Shown one piece after another: positions 53,747 through 64,000 of a DNA stretch of 64,000 nucleotides. The notes under the pieces were generated by a model that did no database searches, was not told where the DNA came from, and saw nothing but the letters and a program-made list of their open reading frames with translations. Source of the stretch: Metellina segmentata. Its lineage: Eukaryota > Arthropoda > Arachnida > Araneae > Tetragnathidae. The stretch covers positions 20,485,828 through 20,549,827 of the forward strand of contig OX375883.1 of assembly GCA_947359465.1 (NCBI GenBank). The letters are read 5' to 3'. The translations under genes were made by a program, and so were the position numbers. The first letter of the stretch is position 1, and each line of letters starts with the position of its first letter.

Positions 53747-55818
53747 CGTTACGCTCACAAACAACGTTCTCTGGGAAAACAACACCATGTGTTAGAATAA
53801 ACAACGTTAGGGATGTTACAAACAGGGTTTTTACAGTAAGTTCTAACTGTGACTACTACGGACCAATTTCTGTGATTCAAAACTGACTGAATCTGTTTGG
53901 TTGAAATGTAAAGTATGTCTAGCCACTATTCTCTCAATATGTATTCGCCGGAATTCTCTAAATTATGTTTTAAAATTTTTAGTAATACAACTTCGTCGAA
54001 GGAATTCATATTAAAGTCGGAAACAGTCGTGGATTGCTAGAATACAATATAGGTAGTATACCCGTTTTTATGCATCCAGATCTACTGTAATATTTTTTAA
54101 TGTAATAAAAAGCAATGTGTTACTCAATAAACATTCAATTCAAAATGAATGGAACAATTTTATTCCCCTGTAATTAATTTTTTTAAAGATACTTTTCTCC
54201 CTTTATAAACTAGTATTGGTAACTTAAATGGTTTTTGTAGATCATATTTTTTCGATACTTTTCATGTAATAAAATTTTAGAATTAATCAAACATTAAAAT
54301 CCAGAGATATGCATTAGAATACTTGATTATTTTATCTCTAATTGAATTCAAATTTTAATTATATACCTATTTTCTCTCTTTTAAGTCCGTTTCACCAAAT
54401 AACTTTTATCTAAAATATTTGTTTGTTGAAGAAAAATGATTTCATTGTAGTATGTGTAGTAAGACAATTTCCTTACATCTGATAATCTGAGGTACTGAAA
54501 TATTCAAAGAACAACCTCAAAACATTAAGAACATTTTCTAAAAATCCAGTAACATCCGAATTCATTCGTAGTGTAGTGTTTGTTGTGTGCAAAGACTGAA
54601 GTTTGAAATATAACAATTTTGTTTAAGACGAAGACAACACAAGAAGAACAACAGAAAAGTAAAAATATTTTGGAGCTTTTCGTGCATAGCGCGTGCTCAA
54701 AACTTTCGCCGCGAGAGAGGTCACATATCGTCTGCTCTTGGCAAGGAGCCAAGATTTTCAATGTGTACTCTAGTATTTATAGCACTTTAATTTAAAGAAA
54801 AATGATTTCTTTTGCCTAAGATATTTCTTTTACAATCATTTTTGTAAATTCCTACGCGAAATTTTTTTTAAAGATTGTCTTCATATTAAATTGCATACAT
54901 TTACTCAATTTTAATGTAAAATTTATAACTTATATTAAAATTGAGTTTCAACCCTAGAGAGTGATTCATCGACTTTTGACTTGTTTCAACGAATTCTGTC
55001 CCATACTTTAGTTAATAAATCATACAATATTAATTAAAATTTAATTTAAAATTTTTTTTACCCAATTCATTATTGGCTGTTTGCTTATGCTAACAGATTT
55101 CTATTGATTTTTATTCTAAACATGTCATCAGTTGAAAATACACGCAGTAGATTTCAGAAGTCAGTTTTCTGCTACATATATTTTTTCCTCTTCTGACGAG
55201 GGTTTGTAATTTTTACACTAAACGTGCAAATTAAAAGCTACATTTTCATAAATATGCGATACAGTACGTGTATGAACTCAGTAATTTAAATTGAATTACA
55301 ATGGCAGGCGTAAGTGATTACATAATTTAAAAACTACTTTTTTTTATTTAAAAAGGCTTTAAATACTTACAAAAAATTAAAATAAAGGAAAAAAAACTGA
55401 AATATATTTCAAAAATTATTTTATTTAAATTACGTAATGCTCAAACTCTTCATAATTATTTGTTTCGTATTGTTAGAGAAATTCCAAACCTTATTTCTTA
55501 TACACAGGTTGTAGCATAGGAAAGTAAATTTTATCTAAATATTATCCACAACACTTTCAGCCATAAATTGTCTCGTTTACCATTGCTTTACTTCCTGATA
55601 TCCTTTTCCGCCCTTCAGATTTACCATGCGAACCTCCAATCCTGAAATGGGATTTCTTTCAAATTTTTATTTTTCGTTTTGTTTTCCAAATTATTTGAAC
55701 AAGTCAAACTTTTCTGTGAAAAATCTAGTAACTTTGACTTGTTTTAACAATTTCTGTCCCATACTTTAGTTTATAAATAATACAATTTTTGTAAAATATT
55801 AATTAAAATGTGAAGTAG

Positions 55819-55883
55819 TTAATTTACGACACACTGGCGTAACTACGGACTATTGTCGACGGTCCGCGATCAAACCCAAAGAC
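55819..55883 (-). repeat. SINE-A tail remnant (copy 2)
   Basis: Counterpart of 27548-27612. Confidence 0.6.
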
Positions 55884-57059
55884 AATAGAGATAGATATTC
55901 TATTTAGTAGTACTTTAAAATTGATAAGCATAGTGAAAGTATATCATTTTTCTCTAAAACACACAGGGAATATTCTAACGAGTAACAATTTTATTTGTTT
56001 TGAAAACACAGTATGACAAAGAATCAATGTTATTACAAACAATAAAAATTAAATATTCAGTCATCATAAATTTTTGTACTTGCATTACGATATTTCAGAA
56101 TGCATTCATTACCGCTGTAAACATCATTGTGTTGATCCTCCCTCTGAAAGGGTTTCATCAAAAGAGGCGAACTTTATAGAAAGCAAAAAATAAAAACAAG
56201 TCCTAGTGTTGTTACTCGAAAAAAAAATATAACTAAATAAATAATCGTTGATAGCTGAAAAACGATCGAAAAAATTGTAATTTAAAACAGCGAATTTAAA
56301 ATGTTTTTATCTGAACTTTCCTTAAAACTGTCGAGAGAGAGAGAGAGAGAGAGAACTTCTTTTTTTGTTTAGAAAATGGCGCGGGAATCTGGTATGTCAT
56401 AAAGCAACATGAAGCCTACTTAAGCATCCGGTTAAAAATCCTCCAGAGAAATCCGAATCCGTCAGATATTTTCCGTAAGATATTTTTTGAATTTGCATTG
56501 GTGTTTGTTTAAATTATTGCTTCCTAAAAAGTTTCCAAAAGAAGTATCCCAGGTAGCAAATGAAATTTTTTTAGGGTTGTCATTGAAAAATGTGTATGAG
56601 GTGTGCCCCAGCGTGTTATATTACTGTTCGAAAGAATATAATAGAATTTACCGCAATAAATACTTGCCTGAAATTTAAAAGAAGCTTGTACTTCAATTAC
56701 TTAAAACTTATATTTAAAATAAGTTTAATAGTATCCTTAAAATTGTGATTTTTCTCAAATACTGTCACTTTTCTTGCAGGGTATACGATATGTCAGTCAA
56801 TATTGCCAAGCGTAAAAATGATTTCCTGTTAATAATGCTAAATATCGGTTGTCGACATTGATAAATATTTTTTTCTGACATTGCTCAATGAGTTTTAATA
56901 TTATTATTTCTCGATGTGCTTTTTTGTTAATGCTCAATATTAGCTTTATGATACTGCTCGATGTTCTTTTTTAACATTAATCAATATCTGCTTCACAATA
57001 TTGAGTTATTTTCATATTTTAACATTTATGACATATTTTAACTTTTAATTATTAGAACA

Positions 57060-57300
57060 TGCCGTGGTATCGGTGTTAGCCTCTAGATCGGAAGGTCCCC
57101 GGTTCGAATCCGGGTTCGGGCATAGATGTTTGTAAGCGTATACCAGCTCAGGTCGTCTTCTGAACATGGTTTAAAATTACGAAGTATAAATTGTTAGGGG
57201 CAATGATGGTCCTCCCACTGGGTGCTCCTTCACAAGTGGCCCTCACTTCCGGTCTTGTAGTGGTCAATGACTTAGGTCAAATGTTCCCGCCATTAGAAAA
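57060..57300 (+). repeat. SINE-B/A hybrid (copy 2)
   Basis: Counterpart of 28762-29005, intact B box (ggttcgaatcc). The right target duplication has decayed (atttttagaaca). Confidence 0.85.
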
Positions 57301-58399
57301 AAAAATTTTTAGAACACATTTATAATGATTGTCTTTTCACAGCATTGCCTTTCTTGTGTGGTGTAAAAACGTAACTTCTAGTAGAATCCGGAGTTAATTC
57401 CAAAATTAATAACAAAATACTGTCACCGAGTATAATTTTCAACACGATAAAATAAGCCTCGCTTTCTCAGAATGTCAGCTTGCACACACATCGGTTTCGG
57501 TTGTGCGATATAAAATATATAACGATAAATTCTTTCGGTGGCTTGAAGAGTGTGGGTGCTTACACACCGTTCGATATACTCGAGTCAAGACAGGATATTC
57601 TTTATCCCGTCGCGTCGATTGCCACTACATCAGACGACTGTCGTTGTTTATTTTATTCGATAGTCCAAGTTTTTATCTTTGCGATGGTTAAAAGATAGAG
57701 AAAATTTCATCGGAATTGATACCTGCGAAAAATTTTACACCAAATCGATACCTTAAATATGTTTTAATCAAACTTTTGTTAAATTTTTCCCCAGTCGTTA
57801 AACCAGCCATAGTTCCATTTGTGCTACACATGCTCTGAAAGAGAGAAGGTTGGATTTGTCTATTTCGGATAATCTTACTGTAGTTAAATTGACTGTTGTG
57901 TGCTGTCATCTACGCATTTTATTGGTAGGTACATATCTGCAATATCCATCGGACTAAACTGACATGTGTACCGCCTTGTTTTACACACCTTTGATGTTTA
58001 TTGCTCTATGATAATGTCTTCGTACTTGTAATGTTTGCATTCATTTAAATCGTTGTTTTCAAATAATTGTTGGACTGAACTTTATATGTCAACTGCATTT
58101 TTAAATTCACATAACCTTGGAAAATGTGTTCAACCTATTGCTATAACAATTTTGAATGCATTTTGTATGCATCTAAATTTCAATAAAGAAGTCATCCCAA
58201 CCTCCCTTCACCAAGCTCTAAACCTTATAGTAAGTTTGGAAGGTGTAGCATTCATATTCAAAAGTCTCGAGGAGTAAGAGTTAACTCGAGGATTAGCAAG
58301 AACGGTATTCTCAAACGGCGTGTTAAGTGATCCGGGGATTAAAAAGAGACGGTCGCTGGTTTGACTACTACCGTCTACTAACGATCACTTAATATGTTT

Positions 58400-59560
58400 T
58401 TACCAATCCTTCACTGTCTAGCGGAAGCTAGACATCGTGCATGAGACCATACACCCTTAAAAAATCCATATCCAGCAAAGGATCCGTCTCAAAAGTCTCC
58501 CTAGATAAGCGTAGGCAAGTGAGGATGTGCTCTGGAGACGCACTTTCCACACTTTGCGCAGACCGGAAAAACCTTGACACCGTGGCCATAGGAGCAACTC
58601 CTCAGGTGACCGCTAGCAAATCTAGACAATACCGTCTGGACGGCCCTATCACAGGCAAGGCAAATGAAGCCACCAGGACTGCTCCGACCAACCATGGGAT
58701 GGACGAACCCTCCACGTCTTTAAATCTTTGTTTTGCTTGATGGAGTAAAGCTTTTCAAATGTTAAGGAGGGAACTGAACTCAAATGTTCAGCCGAACCCT
58801 GCTTTGTCAAATCGTCAGCAACCTCGTTTCCATAAATTTCTACGTGGAAGGGTATCCATTGGAGGTGCACTTCATAATCGAGGCCTATATGTCTAAGTAA
58901 TTTCAGTATAGAGATGCCAGTACGGTCTCCCACGTTGTTCCAGTCTTTCAAGTGCTGAATTGAACTTCTACTATCTGATAGTATCCATACCGCTCCAAAA
59001 TTGACTTCATTCAAAATGACCTTAAGTCCAGTCTCTATAGCCAACATTTCACTTCTAAACGCCGAATATCTGCTAAGTGTAAAATTCTGAATATGTACTC
59101 CAGGGATTTCGTTGATTATCCTAAGTGTGCCATCTGCCTCATTAGAGCCGGGACTGTATAAGCTTTGTTTACGGATTGATGTAGTTCTGTATGAAAGAAT
59201 ACTCCCTTTAGTCCCTCAGATGGATCAATAGAATTTTTCAGGGAGTGACCTTCAACCCTCCGGCTGATTAAATTCAGCTCCGTAGCTTGGCTCATAGAAC
59301 TGTTTTTCTTTAATCTTTGGTTACTCTTCCACCCTCCTAGATAATCCCTGGTACGATTGTGAGAGCCATAGCTTATAAGTTTATTAAAATATTTCTCCAA
59401 GCTAGCTTCTCCTCTGAATCATCTCAGTGGCTGTAAGTCTGCTTCATACAACGCTATATCGTTAGGACAATTATTTCTCAAATCTGTGATGATGCGAACC
59501 GCGCTCATTGTTCTCTTTCTAATTTCTCTAAGTTGGATTTTGAAGCGCAAAAATAAACAG
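58400..59560 (-). pseudogene. Non-LTR retrotransposon ORF2 C-terminus, RNase H (copy 2)
   Basis: Better preserved than copy 1. The 132-codon ORF 58649-59047 (minus) contains the RNase H segments LSDSRSSIQHL and LQWIPFHVEIYGNEVADDL. The ORF 59116-59400 upstream carries YFNKLISYGSHNRT and FFHTELHQSVNKAYTVP. A C-terminal zinc-knuckle-like CLACDRAVQTVL ... CAKCGKC is in 58501-58695 in another frame. Two frame changes separate the parts. WIPFHV replaces WIPSHV. Upstream decayed frames to ~59780 continue the connection domain. No reverse transcriptase. Confidence 0.75.
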
Positions 59561-60305
59561 GTAATAATATGTCACGTAATATTGTTTACATTGGTTACAA
59601 CGCCCGAATCTGCATTCATACTGATCAAGCACGTACTTCGTAGAATTGATTCCAAATTGTGAATAAATAGGACTCATACAGCATTCTAATATGAGTTTGG
59701 GAAAAGAAATGCAAAGGTATTTAATTTCATATTGGATTTTTTGGAAGCCTAAATTTTGCAAGAAAGAATGGTACACAATGTCTTGACAGATATATGTAAT
59801 CCGATTATCTTTGTACTTGTCAGTATGGGTGTGTGTTTGGTGGTGTGAAAAGTAACTTGCATTGTCAATTTTCTTTCATTCGTAATAAATCAATATAATA
59901 ATTTTTATTGTACGACGAATTTGTATCTGCCATGGTCGTATTCTACCGTTCGCTCTCTTCGGCTTAGTGGACGGTGGTGCCGCCATCTATCTTTTCGCCA
60001 AGCTGCTTGTTTACGATTACCGCATCTACCTTTATTTTCATTTTTCTTTTAAATTTCAATAAAATTATGTTTTAAATTTTCCATTTAAGCAATATTATGA
60101 TGAGGACATGAGCTGCTATGGAGAAGGTGCTCCGTAATGTTACGTCAAATCCAGTCGTCGTAAGAACATTGCAATTTAGCATAGAATGAAAACCGTTATC
60201 CATTTAGTTTAGCTCTCATGCGGACGACGGTGAATCATAAAAAGACCCTTAAATATTGGTATCAACAAATGAAAAATAGAATAGGAGCGAATCTTAAATG
60301 TATGC

Positions 60306-60412
60306 GATAGGGATGAGACGAAAATTAGTGATTCGTTCAATTGAATCGAATCTTTAAAATGAACGAATCGGCAAACAACTCCTTTCAAAATGAATCGAAT
60401 CATCGATTCCCT
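60306..60412. mobile_element. Possible small TAGGGA-type MITE
   Basis: TAGGGATGAGACGAAAAT at the left and ATCATCGATTCCCTA at the right, with many gaatcg/cgattc inversions inside. No clear target duplication, so tentative. Confidence 0.35.
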
Positions 60413-60679
60413 ACTTTTCACTCGACAGTCAAACACAAACCGTAACACTATGGGAGCTCCGTAGTGCGCATGTCCGCTGAAAAGTGGAAGAGTTTATTTT
60501 CGAGCGTGAGGTGCAAACAAGATGTGTTTATGGGAGGGGATTAAAAAGCCGATTGTGTCATCTTTTAGGGTTCGCAAAGCAGAAAGCCCGCGTTATCTCT
60601 GGTTCACAAAGCTAGCACCTTTTTCTCAGTTACTGATTGCTTGCCGTCCATGATATGTATGTACGTTGTTCTTCTGTGA

Positions 60680-61230
60680 TATTCAAGTAATTCATTTCTT
60701 TCTTTTTATTTATTTCATTTGAATTGTTTCCATTTCGATATTCTGTGTTTCATTTCCATTTCGTAATACATTTCACTGTGTTATTTCGTTTTGTTTAATT
60801 TGTTACTTTCACTAGGTTTTTTTTTACTAGGGTTATATAATTAGTTTTACACTTATTTTCGGTGCATTAATTTTGTTTCATTTGTTTCCATTTCAGTGTT
60901 GTCATTAATTTACAGTGCATAAATTTATTTTTCAGTGTATTGTCTGTTTAATTTGATTTTCTGTGTTAATTGCTTTGTTTAATGTGTTGTTTTCCGCGTA
61001 GTGTTTGGTTTTCAGTATATTTATTGTTCCATTTAAGTGTTGTCATTTATTTGCAGTGTATTAATTTGTATTCAAGTGTACTAATTTGTTTTTCAGTGTG
61101 TTAATTGTTTCGTTTAACTTGTGGTTGTCAATGTATTAATTATTTCCATCTTGGTAGTGTTGCATTCATTTTGTTCCCATTTGGATTGTTTTTAATTCAT
61201 CTGATTTTTCAACTTGCAAATTTAGATTGT
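60680..61230. other. T-rich, strand-asymmetric tract
   Basis: T greatly exceeds A on the plus strand, with recurring phrases like ttcagtgt(a/g)ttaattt at irregular spacing. Ends directly before the ATG at 61234. Could be a degraded minisatellite or a long leader or intron of the zinc-finger gene. Confidence 0.5.
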
Positions 61231-61233
61231 TTT

Positions 61234-62101
61234 AATGGCTTCCAATAATGAACATTACTGTCCCCACTGCAATAATCTGTTTTCAGATGTGCATTATATG
61301 AATAGGCATATTCGCAATGCAAACAATGGTGAAATATTAAAAGCTTTCTCTTCCACATGCCCTGTATGAAAAGTAATTAAAAGTATAATCAACATCCTTC
61401 ATAACCATATAACCACGCTTGGAACAAAAATTAAAACTGGGGATTTGCGTGAAATTATTAAACAAAACAGGATCTTTTTAGTTTGGCCCAAAAGACTGGT
61501 GCTCTGTTTCATTCTTTGTTGGATTTGTTTGTTTCTAAATATTCCACAAATGATGGTGCTTTGGTATATCTTGAAGCACTATTCAAAGCGTGTTAAAATG
61601 TGAGCCTATTGCTACATGGTAGAGTTAGGCATAAATACAAATATGAAGGTAGAAAGATTTCAACAATTATAGAGTATAGGGAAGAAGCCAAAACAATAAA
61701 AAGGTTGGATGTCTTTTAGCTCTGGTGCTCACTAGTGTTTTAAACGAGTTGATTAATCACTTACTTTCTTTGAAATGCAGTAAACTTACTTCGACCATCA
61801 AAATGATCAGGAATAAATATTCTGTAATCCTGGATCATTACTAAAAACATCAAGGGTGTAATCCGAACAGAGCATGTCTCAGTTTCATAAAAAAATGGAT
61901 GCCCAATTCAATGTGATGAAATAAAACCATGTATTCATGAATTTCAGTACACTTGTGTGGAACATTCAGTACGTTTACAAATGTGTAAGCACATACATTT
62001 TGTAATCGCATCCAATGGTGCTACACAATTTCACCAGGACACATGCGAATCTTCAAATGATACAAATTCTAATGTTATGGTCGAAATCCCTGTTGCTATT
62101 T
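61234..62101 (+). pseudogene. C2H2 plus SWIM zinc-finger gene, decayed
   Basis: ATG 61234: MASNNEHYCPHCNNLFSDVH, then YMNRHIRNANNG, a C2H2-like finger (C-x2-C-x12-H-x3-H type spacing, final His replaced). Stop codons follow near 61366. At ~61910-62010 a second open stretch reads CDEIKPCIHEF, YTCVEHSVRLQMCKHIHFV. This is the SWIM pattern (C-x-C-x(n)-C-x-H) with its first Cys replaced by Tyr; MCKHIH is the conserved core in arthropod SWIM proteins. Proteins with an N-terminal C2H2 and a later SWIM finger are multicopy in arthropods and often element-associated. This copy is dead. Confidence 0.5.
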
Positions 62102-64000
62102 AAAGCTGTAGTACACATGTTGATTCCAGGTTTGTAAATTTGTTACCCCCAATGTTAATGATTCCAAGATAATGGAAATATTCAAGAGTATCACAATAGA
62201 AACTGGAAAAGTTCTTGGGTGGAGATGCAAATATAACAAATTCAGTTGTCAATAGTGATTAAAAAGAAAAATAGAGCCTTACAGATGTTTTAAGCATATA
62301 CAGAAGAACATAAATCTCTTCAAAATTAATTTTTCTAATTATAACAATAATGTGCTTTGTGTTCCATATACCTGTTGATTTTACTAATGTTATGCTTCCT
62401 TTTCCAGCTTAATTTTCTATTTTTGTTTTTTGAGTTCTTGTCTAGATTTCTATCCGATTTTAGTACTTCTTACCATAATTGAATGTTTCTGACTCCAATC
62501 TATGCATACCAATGGCTCACAATTTGTTATTGCGGTGGATGGGACTTTTTGAGTGGTAATGCATGGTACAACATCTGTAGACTCATCTGGATAAAGTTAA
62601 ATGTGACCTTACAGCAGCTAAATGTAAAGGTTAAGATCATTCACGACTTCAGCTTTTTGGCTAGCACCACACAGCTGGTGGTACTAACACATGGAATGGA
62701 ATTAAACTAGTCAAAATTTCATCGATGGAACTTCAGGTACGATCTGCAGCTACCTAAAGGATCTTTTAGGGATGGAAGAATTTATAGTGGAGAAAAAATT
62801 ATTCCAGGTGTATGTAGACCTTTCCACAGAAATGATAGGTTTAATCCTAAAAACTGCACTTTAAATTAACCACCTGTCATGGTACATCACTCACCTTCAC
62901 ATTTTGTTAATGTTCTTTTCCTGTGTTTTAAGTGAAGCTGCAGTGGTTTTGAACACCTTCCTTGATTTTTGTTTTTATTACGTAACTTTGCATTTTCTCC
63001 CGGAATTATCCCATTTTCTACAAATAATTTCTCGACTAGCTAAATAAATTCATTCAGCTATTGACATTGTTCACTCCCTGTAAGCCCTGCTTATGCCTCT
63101 TTGTGGACCCTGCCCTGATTAAATCTGATTGTTTTTACTTAAATGGTATCTTTTCTTCTTATAAATACATTTTAATCTTCATTCTTTCAATTTTAGAAAT
63201 GTGATTCTTTAAATGGCAGTTGGAAACTGCTACAGCAGAGGATTAAGGCTCTTGGCAATACCTCTTTAAAAAAAACGCATCACGATTCCTACCTCGTGGG
63301 TGATGTGGAAATGGAATCTGGTTTATTTTAGGTTGCCTATTCTGCAGATGCAGGACAGTTGTTCCAGTACCTGAACTCAGAAAATAATGATTTGTTGTTG
63401 CCTGCCCAAGAGACATGCAAATGAGATTTTATCAATTGCACCGAAAGAGTGGTTTGTTTTTTCACAGGACTGTGAAATGGTGTTCTTTTTTCAATGCAAC
63501 TTTTCTTATGAGAAGTAGAAAATAAAATTGTTTTATATATTAATAAAATGCTAAAACATCAACCTGAGTTATATTATTTCATAAAACCTTATTTAAGCTC
63601 TCATACTTTGATCAAACTTGGTGTATCAAATGATTTTTCCAAGAATGAATGGAGAAAAGAATATCCTCCATTAAATTAAAGAAACTTGTCTCTACATCAA
63701 TTTTATCTGAAGAGCTTACCACTTGTTGCGATTTGATTGTCATTTAGTTTAGGTGCTGACAAACTGCATGGTGACTTGAATACATCTTGTTTTAGTGACT
63801 GTGCGCATGGTGAAGACTTAAAGATTACCAAATTCCTTTGGGGTGAATCGTGTCTTCAGCGAACATGAAATAGTTTTTAGAAACACTGCACAATTGTGAA
63901 GCCTCATTCCATGTTCTTGATGAAAATCAATAGTCCTCTTATACACATGACTGCATTACTCTGAATGTAGTTTGGAAAATTAACTATTTGGATTCTCTTC
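62102..64000. other. AT-rich sequence with eroded coding-like patches
   Basis: Unrecognised. 63516-63680 reads openly as VENKIVLYINKMLKHQPELY and then FIKPYLSSHTLIKLGVSNDF in one frame but matches no family I know. The ORF at 62483-62710 starts MFLTPIYAYQWLTICYCGGW and has no recognisable motif. Confidence 0.4.

Larger units (their letters stand above)
47818..60290 (+). repeat. Segmental duplication, copy 2 (~12.5 kb)
   Basis: Direct repeat of 20380-32265, starting 27.4 kb downstream of copy 1. Boundaries are sharp at both ends. Long stretches (for example 52430-53580 against 24300-25450) differ at only a few positions, while short patches (51850-51960, 59818-59870) are unrelated between copies. 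Confidence 0.9.

Overview
The window is eukaryotic nuclear DNA that is AT-rich and gene-poor, most likely from an arthropod with a large genome full of transposons. The evidence is the set of mobile-element families: a rosa-type DD41D mariner, several Tc1/mariner derivatives, an animal-type Helitron, piggyBac, hAT and pogo pieces, tRNA-derived SINEs, and a non-LTR RNase H fragment. Order or species cannot be fixed from the sequence alone. There are no operons, rRNA genes, CRISPR arrays or true tRNA genes. I found no complete host gene, only a THAP-like terminal exon near 1.4 kb and a duplicated first-exon-like module near 23.5 and 24.0 kb.

Layout. 0-6 kb is a pile-up of about nine SINE copies around the THAP-like exon. 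6.4-7.6 kb holds a hAT deletion derivative and a pogo/Tigger transposase fragment. 8.6-14.5 kb holds a (TC)n(TA)n microsatellite, a 950 bp long-hairpin MITE, a structurally complete rosa-type mariner (10547-12049) with an intact transposase ORF, and an abutting internally deleted Helitron. 15.8-16.5 kb has a piggyBac N-terminal remnant. About 20380-32265 and 47818-60290 are two direct copies of a ~12 kb segmental duplication, including a mariner MITE, a pogo-like fragment, SINEs, first-exon-like modules and a non-LTR RNase H region. The indels between the copies can partly be polarised.

32.9-47.8 kb, between the duplicates, is a nested stack of elements. A YqaJ-nuclease-like reading frame is split by a ~13 kb element with CACTGTAAAAA termini (34664-47650). 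That element's zinc-finger reading frame is split at a TA by a decayed mariner with CAGGGTGTCC termini (35257-44613). The mariner holds a 6.1 kb head-to-head inverted dimer (35745-41840) with CCCAGGTGGCAC termini, ~190-200 bp internal tandem repeats and a spliced DUF4806-like gene whose last exon lies in the arms. A decayed gene of another element-associated family lies next to it. A piggyBac deletion derivative (TTAA target duplications) and an 83 bp pogo-like MITE are further insertions in the outer element. Beyond 60.3 kb is a T-rich tract followed by a decayed C2H2/SWIM zinc-finger coding region.

How the pieces work together: the only gene that looks capable of making a full-length product is the rosa-type transposase. 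Everything else recognised is decayed, partial or non-autonomous, so the main interest is the layered insertion history, the duplication and its local rearrangements, and the inverted-dimer element with its DUF4806-like gene.
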